Shown here piece after piece: positions 1 to 6,286 of a stretch of DNA of 6,327 nt. Position 1 is the stretch's first letter. Each line of letters begins with the position of its first letter. Origin of the DNA: an uncultured Rhodanobacteraceae bacterium (GTDB lineage Bacteria > Pseudomonadota > Gammaproteobacteria > Xanthomonadales > Ahniellaceae); assembly GCA_937873105.1 (NCBI GenBank), contig CALMWD010000483.1:1-6327 (forward strand), read 5' to 3'. The notes beneath the pieces are model-generated. The model saw only the letters and a list, made by a program, of their open reading frames with translations, was not told the origin of the DNA and did no database searches. The position numbers and the translations under genes are program-made.

Positions 1-306
1 CGCGCCCAGCGCCGATTCGAGGCGCTTCACCCGCGCGTCGCCCGCGGCGCGCTTGCGGCCCGTCCGCCGGGCATCGGCCCAGGTCAGTTGCGCATAGACG
101 GCGAGCGCGCGGTCGCCCGCCGCCTCGGCGCGCACGAACGCCTGCTCGGCCAGCGCCGCGTCGCCGCCGAGATCGCGCACCGAAGTTTCTTCGGCCTGCA
201 CGATCAGCTGGCGGATCCGGTCCGTGTCGTCGGCCGGCGCCGGCGCTGCGGTCGCGGCCAGGGACGCCAGGATCGCGCAGGGAATCAGGTGGCGCCACGG
301 CAGCAT
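1..306 (-). CDS. Exported protein, probable helical-repeat N-terminus (partial, runs off left edge)
   Basis: The frame is open from an ATG at 306-304 to the window edge, giving 102 residues with the C-terminus missing. A GAGGT ribosome-binding site lies at 317-313, six bases before the ATG. The first 25 residues look like a Sec signal peptide: an arginine at 5, a hydrophobic core around 7-21 and an AxA-type cleavage site ending at A25, followed by an acidic mature start (DDTDRIRQL). The rest is alanine-rich and amphipathic; the stretch around AEQAFVRAEAAGDRALAVYA resembles TPR-like helical pairs. Periplasmic TPR regions of this kind often precede GGDEF or sensor-kinase domains in Xanthomonadales, but no such domain is visible here, so the function is unassigned. 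The gene is divergent from the pyrimidine operon and probably unrelated to it. It could also be a stand-alone TPR protein. Confidence 0.65.
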   Translation of the reverse strand, partial: MLPWRHLIPCAILASLAATAAPAPADDTDRIRQLIVQAEETSVRDLGGDAALAEQAFVRAEAAGDRALAVYAQLTWADARRTGRKRAAGDARVKRLESALGA

Positions 307-384
307 GGGATGACCTCGCGGAACAAGTCCGGATTCTGCGTCGCGCTGCCGGCGCTGTCGACGGGCGGGACGTTGCATCGCCGC

Positions 385-413
385 TTGCGCGTTCGCGACA
401 TTGCGAATACAAC
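385..413 (+). promoter_or_regulatory. Candidate promoter of the preT operon with a small inverted repeat
   Basis: TTGCGC (385-390) and TACAAC (408-413) are 17 bases apart, a sigma70-like arrangement with 3/6 and 4/6 consensus matches. It would place transcription start near 420 and give a short leader before the ATG at 439. The spacer holds an inverted repeat, TTCGC (392-396) and GCGAA (403-407), separated by six bases. A repressor bound there would block polymerase, so it is a possible operator, but no regulator gene is visible. The match is weak and rests on position as much as sequence. Confidence 0.3.
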
Positions 414-427
414 CGGCCTTTGCCATC

Positions 428-436
428 GGGGAGGAA
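428..436 (+). promoter_or_regulatory. Ribosome-binding site fixing the preT start
   Basis: GGGGAGGAA ends two bases before the ATG at 439 and is the strongest Shine-Dalgarno sequence in the window. It selects this ATG over in-frame upstream starts such as the TTG at 88, which would run through the signal-peptide region of the opposite-strand gene and add 117 residues with no family similarity. Confidence 0.8.
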
Positions 437-438
437 TC

Positions 439-1809
439 ATGGCCAGGAAAGACACCGGGGACATCGCGGCGGGGCGGCTCGACGCCGCCGCGCTGGCGCG
501 CAACTTCGCGGACGTGGCGCCGCCGCTGGATCGCCAGCGCGCCCTGATCGAGGCCAGCCGCTGCCACTTCTGCTACGACGCGCCCTGCATCCAGGCCTGC
601 CCGACCGCGATCGACATCCCGGGCTTCATCCGCGCCATCAGCACCGACAACCTGAAGGGCGCAGCGACCAAGATCCTCGACGCCAACATCTTCGGCGGCC
701 AGTGCGCGCGCGTCTGCCCCACCGAGATCCTGTGCGAGGGCGAGTGCGTGCGCAACGATCCGGAGGACAAGCCCGTCGAGATCGGCGCGTTGCAGCGTTA
801 CGCCACCGACTGGGTATTCGAGCAGGACGCGCGCCTGTTCACGCGCGCCGCTCCGACCGGCAAGCGCGTCGCCGTGGTCGGTGCCGGTCCCGCGGGGCTG
901 GCCTGCGCACACGCCCTGGCCCGGCGGGGTCACGAGGTCGACGTGTTCGAGGCCAAGGCGAAGTCCGGCGGCCTGAACGAATACGGCATCGCCGCGTACA
1001 AGGTGGTGGATTTCTCGCAGCGCGAAGTCGAATGGCTGCTGTCGATCGGCGGCATCCGCGTGCATCACGACCGGGCCCTGGGGCGCGAGGTCCTGCTGTC
1101 GCAGCTGCGGCGCGAATACGACGCGGTCTTCCTCGGCCTCGGACTGGCGGGCGTCAATGCCCTGGGCCTGGAGAACGAAGCGCTGCCCGGCGTGCGCAAT
1201 GCCGTCGATTTCATCAGCGAGCTGCGCCAGGCGCCGGACAAGGCCGCGGTCGCGGTGGGCCGCCGCGTCGTCGTGATCGGCGGCGGCAATACCGCCATCG
1301 ACGCGGCGGTGCAGAGCAAGCGCCTCGGCGCGGAACGCGTGACCCTCGTCTATCGCCGTGGTGCGGAAGCGATGAGCGCCACCGACCACGAGCAGGCCTT
1401 CGCGCAATCCGAAGGCGTGCATGTCGTCCACTATGCGCAACCGGTCGAATTGCTGGAGCGTTCCGGCGTGCTCGCCAGCGTGCGCTTCGAACACACGTGC
1501 ATCGAGAACGGCAGGCTGGTCGGTTGCGGCGAGTACTTCGAGGTCGAGGCCGACGTCGTGCTCAAGGCGATCGGACAGCAATTGTCGAACGACGGCCTGC
1601 GCGAAGGCGACATCGAGCTGTTGCGCGTGAACAAGGGCCGGATCGCCGTCGACGCGAGCATCGCGACCAGCCTGGCGGGCGTCTTCGCCGGCGGCGATTG
1701 CGTCGGCGGCAAGACCGACCTCACCGTGCAGTCGGTGGCCGACGGCCAACACGCCGCGGCCGCGATCCACGCCTATCTGAATGCCGACCGCGAGGTGCAA
1801 CATGGCTGA
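439..1809 (+). CDS. preT: NAD(P)-dependent dihydropyrimidine dehydrogenase subunit PreT
   Basis: Electron-input subunit of the cytoplasmic enzyme that reduces uracil or thymine to the 5,6-dihydro form. It takes electrons from NAD(P)H and passes them through FAD and two [4Fe-4S] clusters to PreA. The protein has 456 residues; E. coli PreT is about 410. The N-terminal Fe-S region carries C42, C45, C50, C54, then C89, C93, C99, C103 and Q119. An FAD-binding Rossmann motif VVGAGPAGLA is at 146-155, a second nucleotide motif VVIGGGNTAIDAA at 278-290, and the C-terminal flavin motif GVFAGGDCVGG at 414-424. With a constant shift of 37, the Cys/Gln set matches the remembered ligands of pig DPD, including the unusual glutamine ligand. 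The stop overlaps preA by 8 nt, implying translational coupling. GltD (glutamate synthase small subunit) shares this fold, but the adjacent preA settles the assignment. NADH versus NADPH preference cannot be read from the sequence; E. coli PreT uses NADH. Confidence 0.93.
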   Translation: MARKDTGDIAAGRLDAAALARNFADVAPPLDRQRALIEASRCHFCYDAPCIQACPTAIDIPGFIRAISTDNLKGAATKILDANIFGGQCARVCPTEILCEGECVRNDPEDKPVEIGALQRYATDWVFEQDARLFTRAAPTGKRVAVVGAGPAGLACAHALARRGHEVDVFEAKAKSGGLNEYGIAAYKVVDFSQREVEWLLSIGGIRVHHDRALGREVLLSQLRREYDAVFLGLGLAGVNALGLENEALPGVRNAVDFISELRQAPDKAAVAVGRRVVVIGGGNTAIDAAVQSKRLGAERVTLVYRRGAEAMSATDHEQAFAQSEGVHVVHYAQPVELLERSGVLASVRFEHTCIENGRLVGCGEYFEVEADVVLKAIGQQLSNDGLREGDIELLRVNKGRIAVDASIATSLAGVFAGGDCVGGKTDLTVQSVADGQHAAAAIHAYLNADREVQHG

Positions 1810-3067
1810 TCTGCGCACGAACTTCGTCGGCATCCGTTCGCCGAATCCGTTCTGGCTCGCATCCGCGCCGCCGACCGACAAGGCCTACAACGTCGTCCGC
1901 GCCTTCGAGGCCGGTTGGGGCGGCGTGGTCTGGAAGACGCTGGGCCTCGATCCGCCGGTCGTGAACGTCAGTTCGCGTTACGGAGCGGTGCAATGGAACG
2001 GCCAGCGCATGGCCGGGCTCAACAACATCGAGCTGATCTCGGACCGTCCGCTGAAGACGAATCTGGACGAGATCCGCCAGGTGAAGCGCGACTGGCCGGA
2101 TCGCGCGATGGTGGTCTCGCTGATGGTGCCCTGCGACGAAGCGAGCTGGAAAGCCATCCTGCCGATGGTCGAGGACACCGGCGCCGACGCGGTCGAGCTG
2201 AACTTCGGCTGCCCGCACGGCATGAGCGAGCGCGGCATGGGCTCGGCGGTCGGTCAGGTGCCGGAATACATCGAGATGGTCGCGGCCTGGGTCAAGCAGT
2301 ATTCGAAGCTGCCCTGCATCGTGAAACTGACGCCGAACATCACCGACATCCGCTGGCCGGCGCGCGCCGCGAAGAAGGGCGGCACCGACGCGGTGTCGCT
2401 GATCAACACGATCAACTCGATCACGACGGTCGATCTCGACCTGATGGCGCCGACGCCGACGGTCGACGGCAAGGGCACGCATGGCGGCTACTGCGGCCCG
2501 GCGGTGCGCCCGATCGCGCTGAACATGGTCGCCGAGATCGCGCGCGATCCGCAGACCGCCGGCCTGCCGATCAGCGCCATCGGCGGCATCGGCAGCTGGC
2601 GCGACGCCGCCGAGTTCATCGCCCTCGGCGCCGGCACCGTGCAGGTCTGCACCGCAGCCATGCATTACGGCTTCCGCATCGTCGACGACATGATCTCGGG
2701 CCTGTCGAACTGGATGGATTCGAAGGGTTACAAGACCATCGAGGATTTCCGTGGCCGCGCCATCCGCAACGTCACCGACTGGAAGTTCCTGAACCTCAAA
2801 TACGACATCAAGGCGCGCATCAACCAGGACCTGTGCATCCAGTGCGGGCTCTGCCACATCGCCTGCGAGGACACCTCGCACCAGGCGATCACGCGCGAGA
2901 AGGACGGGCGTCGCCACTTCGAGGTCGTCGATGCCGACTGCGTCGGCTGCAACCTGTGCATGCACGTCTGCCCGGTCGACGACTGCATCACGATGGAGCG
3001 CGTCGACGACGGTTCCTTCCAGAACTGGACCACGCACCCGAACAACCCGATGCGCGAGAAGGCCTGA
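1802..3067 (+). CDS. preA: NAD(P)-dependent dihydropyrimidine dehydrogenase catalytic subunit PreA
   Basis: Catalytic subunit that reduces uracil or thymine at an FMN site; it partners PreT in a heterotetramer in E. coli. The protein has 421 residues, a normal length (E. coli about 411). Residues 1-320 form a dihydroorotate-dehydrogenase-like FMN barrel: K45 in WKTLG, N75 in NNIELIS, NFGCPHG at 134-140 with the catalytic cysteine C137, K175 in KLTPNITDI, N202-T203 and GGIGSW at 261-266. The C-terminus is a two-cluster ferredoxin domain with C345, C348, C351, C355 and C380, C383, C386, C390. N75, N134, C137, K175, N202 and T203 match pig DPD N609, N668, C671, K709, N736 and T737 by one constant shift of 534 (numbering from memory). 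The start is the ATG at 1802, with GAGGTG at 1792-1797. An in-frame alternative at 1781 would add seven residues inside preT and is unlikely. Mammals fuse PreT and PreA into one chain; here they are separate. Confidence 0.95.
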   Translation: MADLRTNFVGIRSPNPFWLASAPPTDKAYNVVRAFEAGWGGVVWKTLGLDPPVVNVSSRYGAVQWNGQRMAGLNNIELISDRPLKTNLDEIRQVKRDWPDRAMVVSLMVPCDEASWKAILPMVEDTGADAVELNFGCPHGMSERGMGSAVGQVPEYIEMVAAWVKQYSKLPCIVKLTPNITDIRWPARAAKKGGTDAVSLINTINSITTVDLDLMAPTPTVDGKGTHGGYCGPAVRPIALNMVAEIARDPQTAGLPISAIGGIGSWRDAAEFIALGAGTVQVCTAAMHYGFRIVDDMISGLSNWMDSKGYKTIEDFRGRAIRNVTDWKFLNLKYDIKARINQDLCIQCGLCHIACEDTSHQAITREKDGRRHFEVVDADCVGCNLCMHVCPVDDCITMERVDDGSFQNWTTHPNNPMREKA

Positions 3068-4533
3068 TGCGCGCGAAGGCGATGGACTACGACAAGGCGC
3101 CGCCGGTCAGCCTCGATCTGATCAACCCGGACCTGATGCCGACGGCGCAGAACGACCGCACCTGGGACTGGAAGGCGATCGCGGCGCTCTGGGTCGGCAT
3201 GGTGGTCTGCGTGCCGGCGTACATGCTCGCGGCCGGTCTGGTCAGCGAGGGCATGTCCTGGAAGGAGGCGGTCGGCACCATCCTGATCGCCAACGTGATC
3301 GTGCTGATTCCGATGATCGCGGTCGGCCATGCCGGGACCAAGCACGGCATCCCGTTCCCGGTGCTGTTGCGCGCCTCCTTCGGGACCCGCGGCGCCAAGA
3401 TCCCCGCATTGTTGCGTGGGCTCGTTGCCTGCGGCTGGTTCGGCATCCAGACCTGGGTCGGTGGTGCGGCGATCTACGCCATCGTCAACATCCTGACCTT
3501 CAATGCGATCGACGGCGATCCGCTGCCCGTGCTCGGCATCGACGCCGGCCAGACCGCCTGTTTCCTCGGCTTCTGGCTGCTGCATGTCTGGTTCATCAAG
3601 CACGGCACCGAGTCGATCCGCTGGCTCGAATTGTGGGCCGCGCCGCTGCTGATCGCGATGTGCGCGGCGCTGCTGTGGTGGGCCTACGACCGCGCCGACG
3701 GCTTCGGTCCGATGTTGTCCACGCCTTCCCAGTTCGCCCCGGGCGGCGCGCGCGAGGGCCAGTTCTTCAGCGTGTTCTGGCCCTCGCTCACGGCGATGGT
3801 CGGCTTCTGGGCGACGCTGGCGCTGAACATTCCCGATTTCACCCGTTACGCGCGCAGCCAGCGCGACCAGGTGCTTGGCCAGGCGCTGGGCTTGCCGATC
3901 CCGATGGCGGCCCTGGCCTTCGTCGGTGTCGCCGTGACTTCGGCCACCGTCATCATCTACGGCGAGGCGATCTGGGATCCGGTGAAGCTGACCGAACGCA
4001 TGGGCGGGCTCGGTGTGGTGCTGGCCCTGGTCGCGCTGGTACTCGCGACCATCACGACCAATCTGGCCGCGAACGTGGTGGCGCCGGCGAACGGCTTCTC
4101 GAACCTCAGTCCGCGCCGCATCTCGTTCAAGATGGGCGGCTACATCACCGCCGGCATCGGCATCGCGATGTTCCCGTGGAAGCTGCTCGAAACCACCGGC
4201 GCCTACATCTTCACCTGGCTGATCGGCTACTCGGCCCTGCTCGGGCCGATCGCCGGCATCATGCTTGCCGACTACTTCGTGGTCCGCCGCACCGAACTCG
4301 ACAGCGAGGAACTGTTCAAGGAAGGCGGTCGTTACAGCTACCGCGGCGGCTGGAATCCGGTCGCCTTCGTCGCGCTGATCGCGGGCGTGCTGCCGAACCT
4401 GCCCGGTTTCCTGAAAGCCGCCGGCTTCGTCACCGCGGTGCCGCCGGTCTTCGACGCGATCTACGCGTATGCGTGGTTCGTCGGCCTGATCGTCGCGGCC
4501 GCCGTGTATCTGCTCTTCTCGCGCAGGTCATAA
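3067..4533 (+). CDS. NCS1-family nucleobase/hydantoin-type cation symporter
   Basis: Inner-membrane permease of the nucleobase:cation symporter-1 family (cytosine, uracil, allantoin and hydantoin transporters). The 488 residues are normal for the family; Mhp1 and PucI have about 490. About twelve hydrophobic segments run from roughly residue 36 to 484. The family stretch GHAGTKHGIPFPVLLRASFG is at 87-106, and CGWFGIQTW at 122-130 carries W124 and Q128, matching Mhp1 substrate residues W117 and Q121. W248 matches Mhp1 W220. ATITTNLAAN at 327-336 aligns with Mhp1 A309-N318, keeping the sodium-site positions (A327, T330, T331) and substrate residue N336. The ATG shares one base with the preA stop (TGATG), and GAGAAGG sits four bases upstream, so translation is probably coupled. 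An ATG at 3082 is possible but its spacing is poor. Its position next to preTA suggests import of uracil, thymine or a related ring compound; exact substrate unknown, hence no gene symbol. Confidence 0.9.
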   Translation: MRAKAMDYDKAPPVSLDLINPDLMPTAQNDRTWDWKAIAALWVGMVVCVPAYMLAAGLVSEGMSWKEAVGTILIANVIVLIPMIAVGHAGTKHGIPFPVLLRASFGTRGAKIPALLRGLVACGWFGIQTWVGGAAIYAIVNILTFNAIDGDPLPVLGIDAGQTACFLGFWLLHVWFIKHGTESIRWLELWAAPLLIAMCAALLWWAYDRADGFGPMLSTPSQFAPGGAREGQFFSVFWPSLTAMVGFWATLALNIPDFTRYARSQRDQVLGQALGLPIPMAALAFVGVAVTSATVIIYGEAIWDPVKLTERMGGLGVVLALVALVLATITTNLAANVVAPANGFSNLSPRRISFKMGGYITAGIGIAMFPWKLLETTGAYIFTWLIGYSALLGPIAGIMLADYFVVRRTELDSEELFKEGGRYSYRGGWNPVAFVALIAGVLPNLPGFLKAAGFVTAVPPVFDAIYAYAWFVGLIVAAAVYLLFSRRS

Positions 4534-4624
4534 GCGCTGTCGTTGCAACGTCTCTTCGGCCGGGCATCTCGCTGGGAGACGACGCGGCTTGTTACGCTCG
4601 CGGGCCGATTGGACAGGGCTCAAC
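4534..4624. other. Intergenic gap between permease and secreted-protein gene
   Basis: The gap holds a 10-bp palindrome CGTTGCAACG (4541-4550) and a pair of 6-base inverted arms, CGTCTC (4549-4554) and GAGACG (4576-4581), with a 21-base loop. No T-tract follows, so this is not a convincing intrinsic terminator. I see no clear promoter. The gap separates the pyrimidine operon from a functionally unrelated gene and presumably contains that gene's promoter. Confidence 0.3.
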
Positions 4625-6286
4625 ATGAATTCGAGTGTGTGCGGTGCAGCTTGGCTGTGCCTGGCTGGCGTCGCGTCCGCGGCGAGCGTCGATTCCTACT
4701 TCACGACCAGCACGACCTATGTCGCACCGGGTTTTCCCGCGTCCGGCAGCCGCACGATCAGCAATCAGGGTTTCCATCTGGCCGACGGCGGTCGGCAGAC
4801 GCTGTTCATGACTTCGACGTCGGCGCAGGCCGGCTACCAGGGCATGTTCGTCTTCGACGGGGTGCAATCGACACCGGTGGCCTTGCTCGGCACGTCGCAG
4901 GCGGCGGGGCCGGGGCGCACCGGCGGCGAGATCGCGCACCAGTTCTTCGAGGTCGGCAGCAGCCGTCCATTCGACCACTTCGAACAGGGCGGCGGCGGAC
5001 AGGTCGTGTTCTACGGCAAGGCCGGCAACCCGATGCTCGGGCCGGGCGGCGCGACGCGCGGCCTGTGGCTGCACAACGGGCTGGGCAACGTCGAAATCGC
5101 TCGGGCCGGCGAAACCGGCGCGCTCGGGCCGGGCCTCGGCGGTCAGGCCTTCGAGAACAGCGACACCTTCGCGCGTCGGCTGATGTACGCACGGGGCGGA
5201 CGCCTGCTGGTGCATGCGCGGGTCGGCACGGGCGGCAGCCACGACGACGCCTTGCTGAGCTGGAACGGCGCATGGCAGCCGTGCGCGCAGGACGGGAGCA
5301 CCAGTGACGCGCTGGATCCGGGCATCGCCGGCACCGTGTTCGAGAACCTCGGCAGCGGCTGGTCCTACGCCACGCTCGCGAACAACCGCGTCTTCGGTCT
5401 CAATCGCATCAGCACCGACCGCATGGGCGTGTGGGAATTCTGCGATGGCCAGCCGCGACCGCTGGCGCTCGAGTCCGGCAGCGGCGCGCTCGGACCGGGC
5501 ATGGGGCCCTTGTCCCTGTTCACCGACCTGCGCGGCGAACTCACCGGCTGGGGCGACGATGGCGTGGTCGTCGTCGGGTTCGGCAAGGTCAACGACCTGC
5601 CGGGCACGGTCGCCAACGACGGCTACTTCCTGATCCGAGCCGGCGGCAACACGCCGATCGCGCTCGACCAGCACACCGACGCGTACGGCCCGCAGATCCC
5701 CGGATACGCGTTCACGAGTTTTGCCGGCGACAACGCCAGTGCCGGCCAATGGTTCGCGTTCTACGCGACGCTCACCGGCCCCGGTACCAGTCTGGAAGGA
5801 ATTTTCCGCTGGCATCCGCAGTTGGGCATCCAGCCGGTGGCCGTGCTGCGCATGCCGACGTACTCGCCATCGTCGACCACCTTCTGGGGGGCGTTGCCCA
5901 GCTTCGCGCTGGCGCCGAACGGCGATGTCATCGTCTACGGTTCGGTGTGCGACCGCGCACCGGACGGCGTGACCTGCCTGGCGTCGACGACCGTCACCGC
6001 GTTCTGGCGCGTCCCCGTGGTCGGAACGACATCGCGCCTGCTGGGTCCCGGCGATACCTTGCGCTACCAGCAGGTCGCGGGCGGAACCGGTTCGGCGCCG
6101 ATCACGGCCGTGTACACCGGCTGGTTCAATCGCGGATTCACTTCGAGCTTCGACAGCAACGGCCGCGACGGCTGGCTGTCGAGCGACGGCTGGATGATGG
6201 CCAAGGTCGACATCGTCGGCTCCTCGCACCATGTGCGCCTGCGCGCGTTCGATCCGGACGTCTTGCTGAGCGACGGCTTCGAATAG
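4625..6286 (+). CDS. Secreted repeat protein, probable beta-propeller, with DGFE C-terminal tail
   Basis: The function is not known. The protein has 553 residues from the ATG at 4625 (AGGG six bases upstream). Residues 5-19 are a hydrophobic signal-peptide core with a likely cleavage near AGVASAA (14-20), so it is predicted to be exported. The mature part contains about seven repeats of 59-73 residues. Each opens with a G-hydrophobic-F/W strand (GMF 73, GLW 146, LSW 211, GVW 268, GYF 333, GIF 392, AFW 459) and continues to a GPG-like turn (around 95, 168, 231, 290, 355, 415 and 474), mostly followed by a phenylalanine. This resembles the repeat proteins annotated as NxxGxxAF or choice-of-anchor tandem-repeat families, from memory. 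There are only four cysteines in the mature part (220, 273, 442, 451), possibly two disulfides. The chain ends DVLLSDGFE, a tail I associate with Lysobacterales secreted proteins. No catalytic motif is visible. A TTG start at 4589 would add 12 residues, including two arginines. Confidence 0.8.
   Translation: MNSSVCGAAWLCLAGVASAASVDSYFTTSTTYVAPGFPASGSRTISNQGFHLADGGRQTLFMTSTSAQAGYQGMFVFDGVQSTPVALLGTSQAAGPGRTGGEIAHQFFEVGSSRPFDHFEQGGGGQVVFYGKAGNPMLGPGGATRGLWLHNGLGNVEIARAGETGALGPGLGGQAFENSDTFARRLMYARGGRLLVHARVGTGGSHDDALLSWNGAWQPCAQDGSTSDALDPGIAGTVFENLGSGWSYATLANNRVFGLNRISTDRMGVWEFCDGQPRPLALESGSGALGPGMGPLSLFTDLRGELTGWGDDGVVVVGFGKVNDLPGTVANDGYFLIRAGGNTPIALDQHTDAYGPQIPGYAFTSFAGDNASAGQWFAFYATLTGPGTSLEGIFRWHPQLGIQPVAVLRMPTYSPSSTTFWGALPSFALAPNGDVIVYGSVCDRAPDGVTCLASTTVTAFWRVPVVGTTSRLLGPGDTLRYQQVAGGTGSAPITAVYTGWFNRGFTSSFDSNGRDGWLSSDGWMMAKVDIVGSSHHVRLRAFDPDVLLSDGFE
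4841..6169 (+). repeat. Seven degenerate protein-level repeats, candidate propeller blades
   Basis: Two anchors advance together through residues 73-515 of the secreted protein: the G-hydrophobic-F/W opening and the GPG-like turn about 20 residues later. Successive spacings of the openings are about 73, 63, 59, 65, 59 and 67 residues; the turns move by nearly the same steps. The best-kept units are ALGPGLGGQAF (166-176), ALDPGIAGTVF (229-239), ALGPGMGPLSLF (288-299) and AYGPQIPGYAF (353-363). The sixth unit has lost the turn glycines (TYSPSS). The similarity is in the protein; the DNA copies have diverged, so this is an old duplication. Confidence 0.6.
6257..6286 (+). other. C-terminal DGFE tail with stop codon
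   Basis: The last nine residues, DVLLSDGFE, followed by TAG, match a pattern (hydrophobic pair, small residue, D/N-G-F-D/E, stop) that I recall at the ends of many otherwise unrelated secreted proteins of Lysobacterales. A shared tail on different bodies suggests a sorting or secretion tag, but I know of no proven function. It is described from one sequence plus memory. Confidence 0.45.

Noticed and set aside
88..438. 117-residue N-terminal extension of preT
   Set aside because: It starts at a TTG without a ribosome site, overlaps the divergent gene's signal peptide, and the strong ribosome site at 428-436 marks the ATG at 439.
420..1964. Long plus-strand frames in the +1 shift through preT, and similarly 1915-3066 and 2931-4628
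   Set aside because: Arg-rich translations with no domain, overlapping confidently recognised genes; GC-driven shadows.
2246..2254. V150 in GSAVGQ as a lost catalytic cysteine of PreA
   Set aside because: The pig enzyme has Cys at this point too (ACGQ), but its catalytic C671 lies in NLSCPHG, which matches C137 here; the catalytic residue is present.
1721..3037. 438-codon open frame on the minus strand opposite preA
   Set aside because: It lies antisense to a confidently recognised gene and its translation is Asp/Arg/His/Ala-rich with no domain; long antisense frames are expected in GC-rich DNA.
4541..4581. Terminator or operator in the permease-secreted gene gap
   Set aside because: The palindrome is short, the inverted arms have a 21-base loop, and there is no T-tract.
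4592..6232. 546-codon open frame on the minus strand opposite the secreted protein
   Set aside because: Low-complexity Arg/Ala/Val/Gly composition and no motif; the plus frame has a signal peptide, repeats and a recognisable tail.
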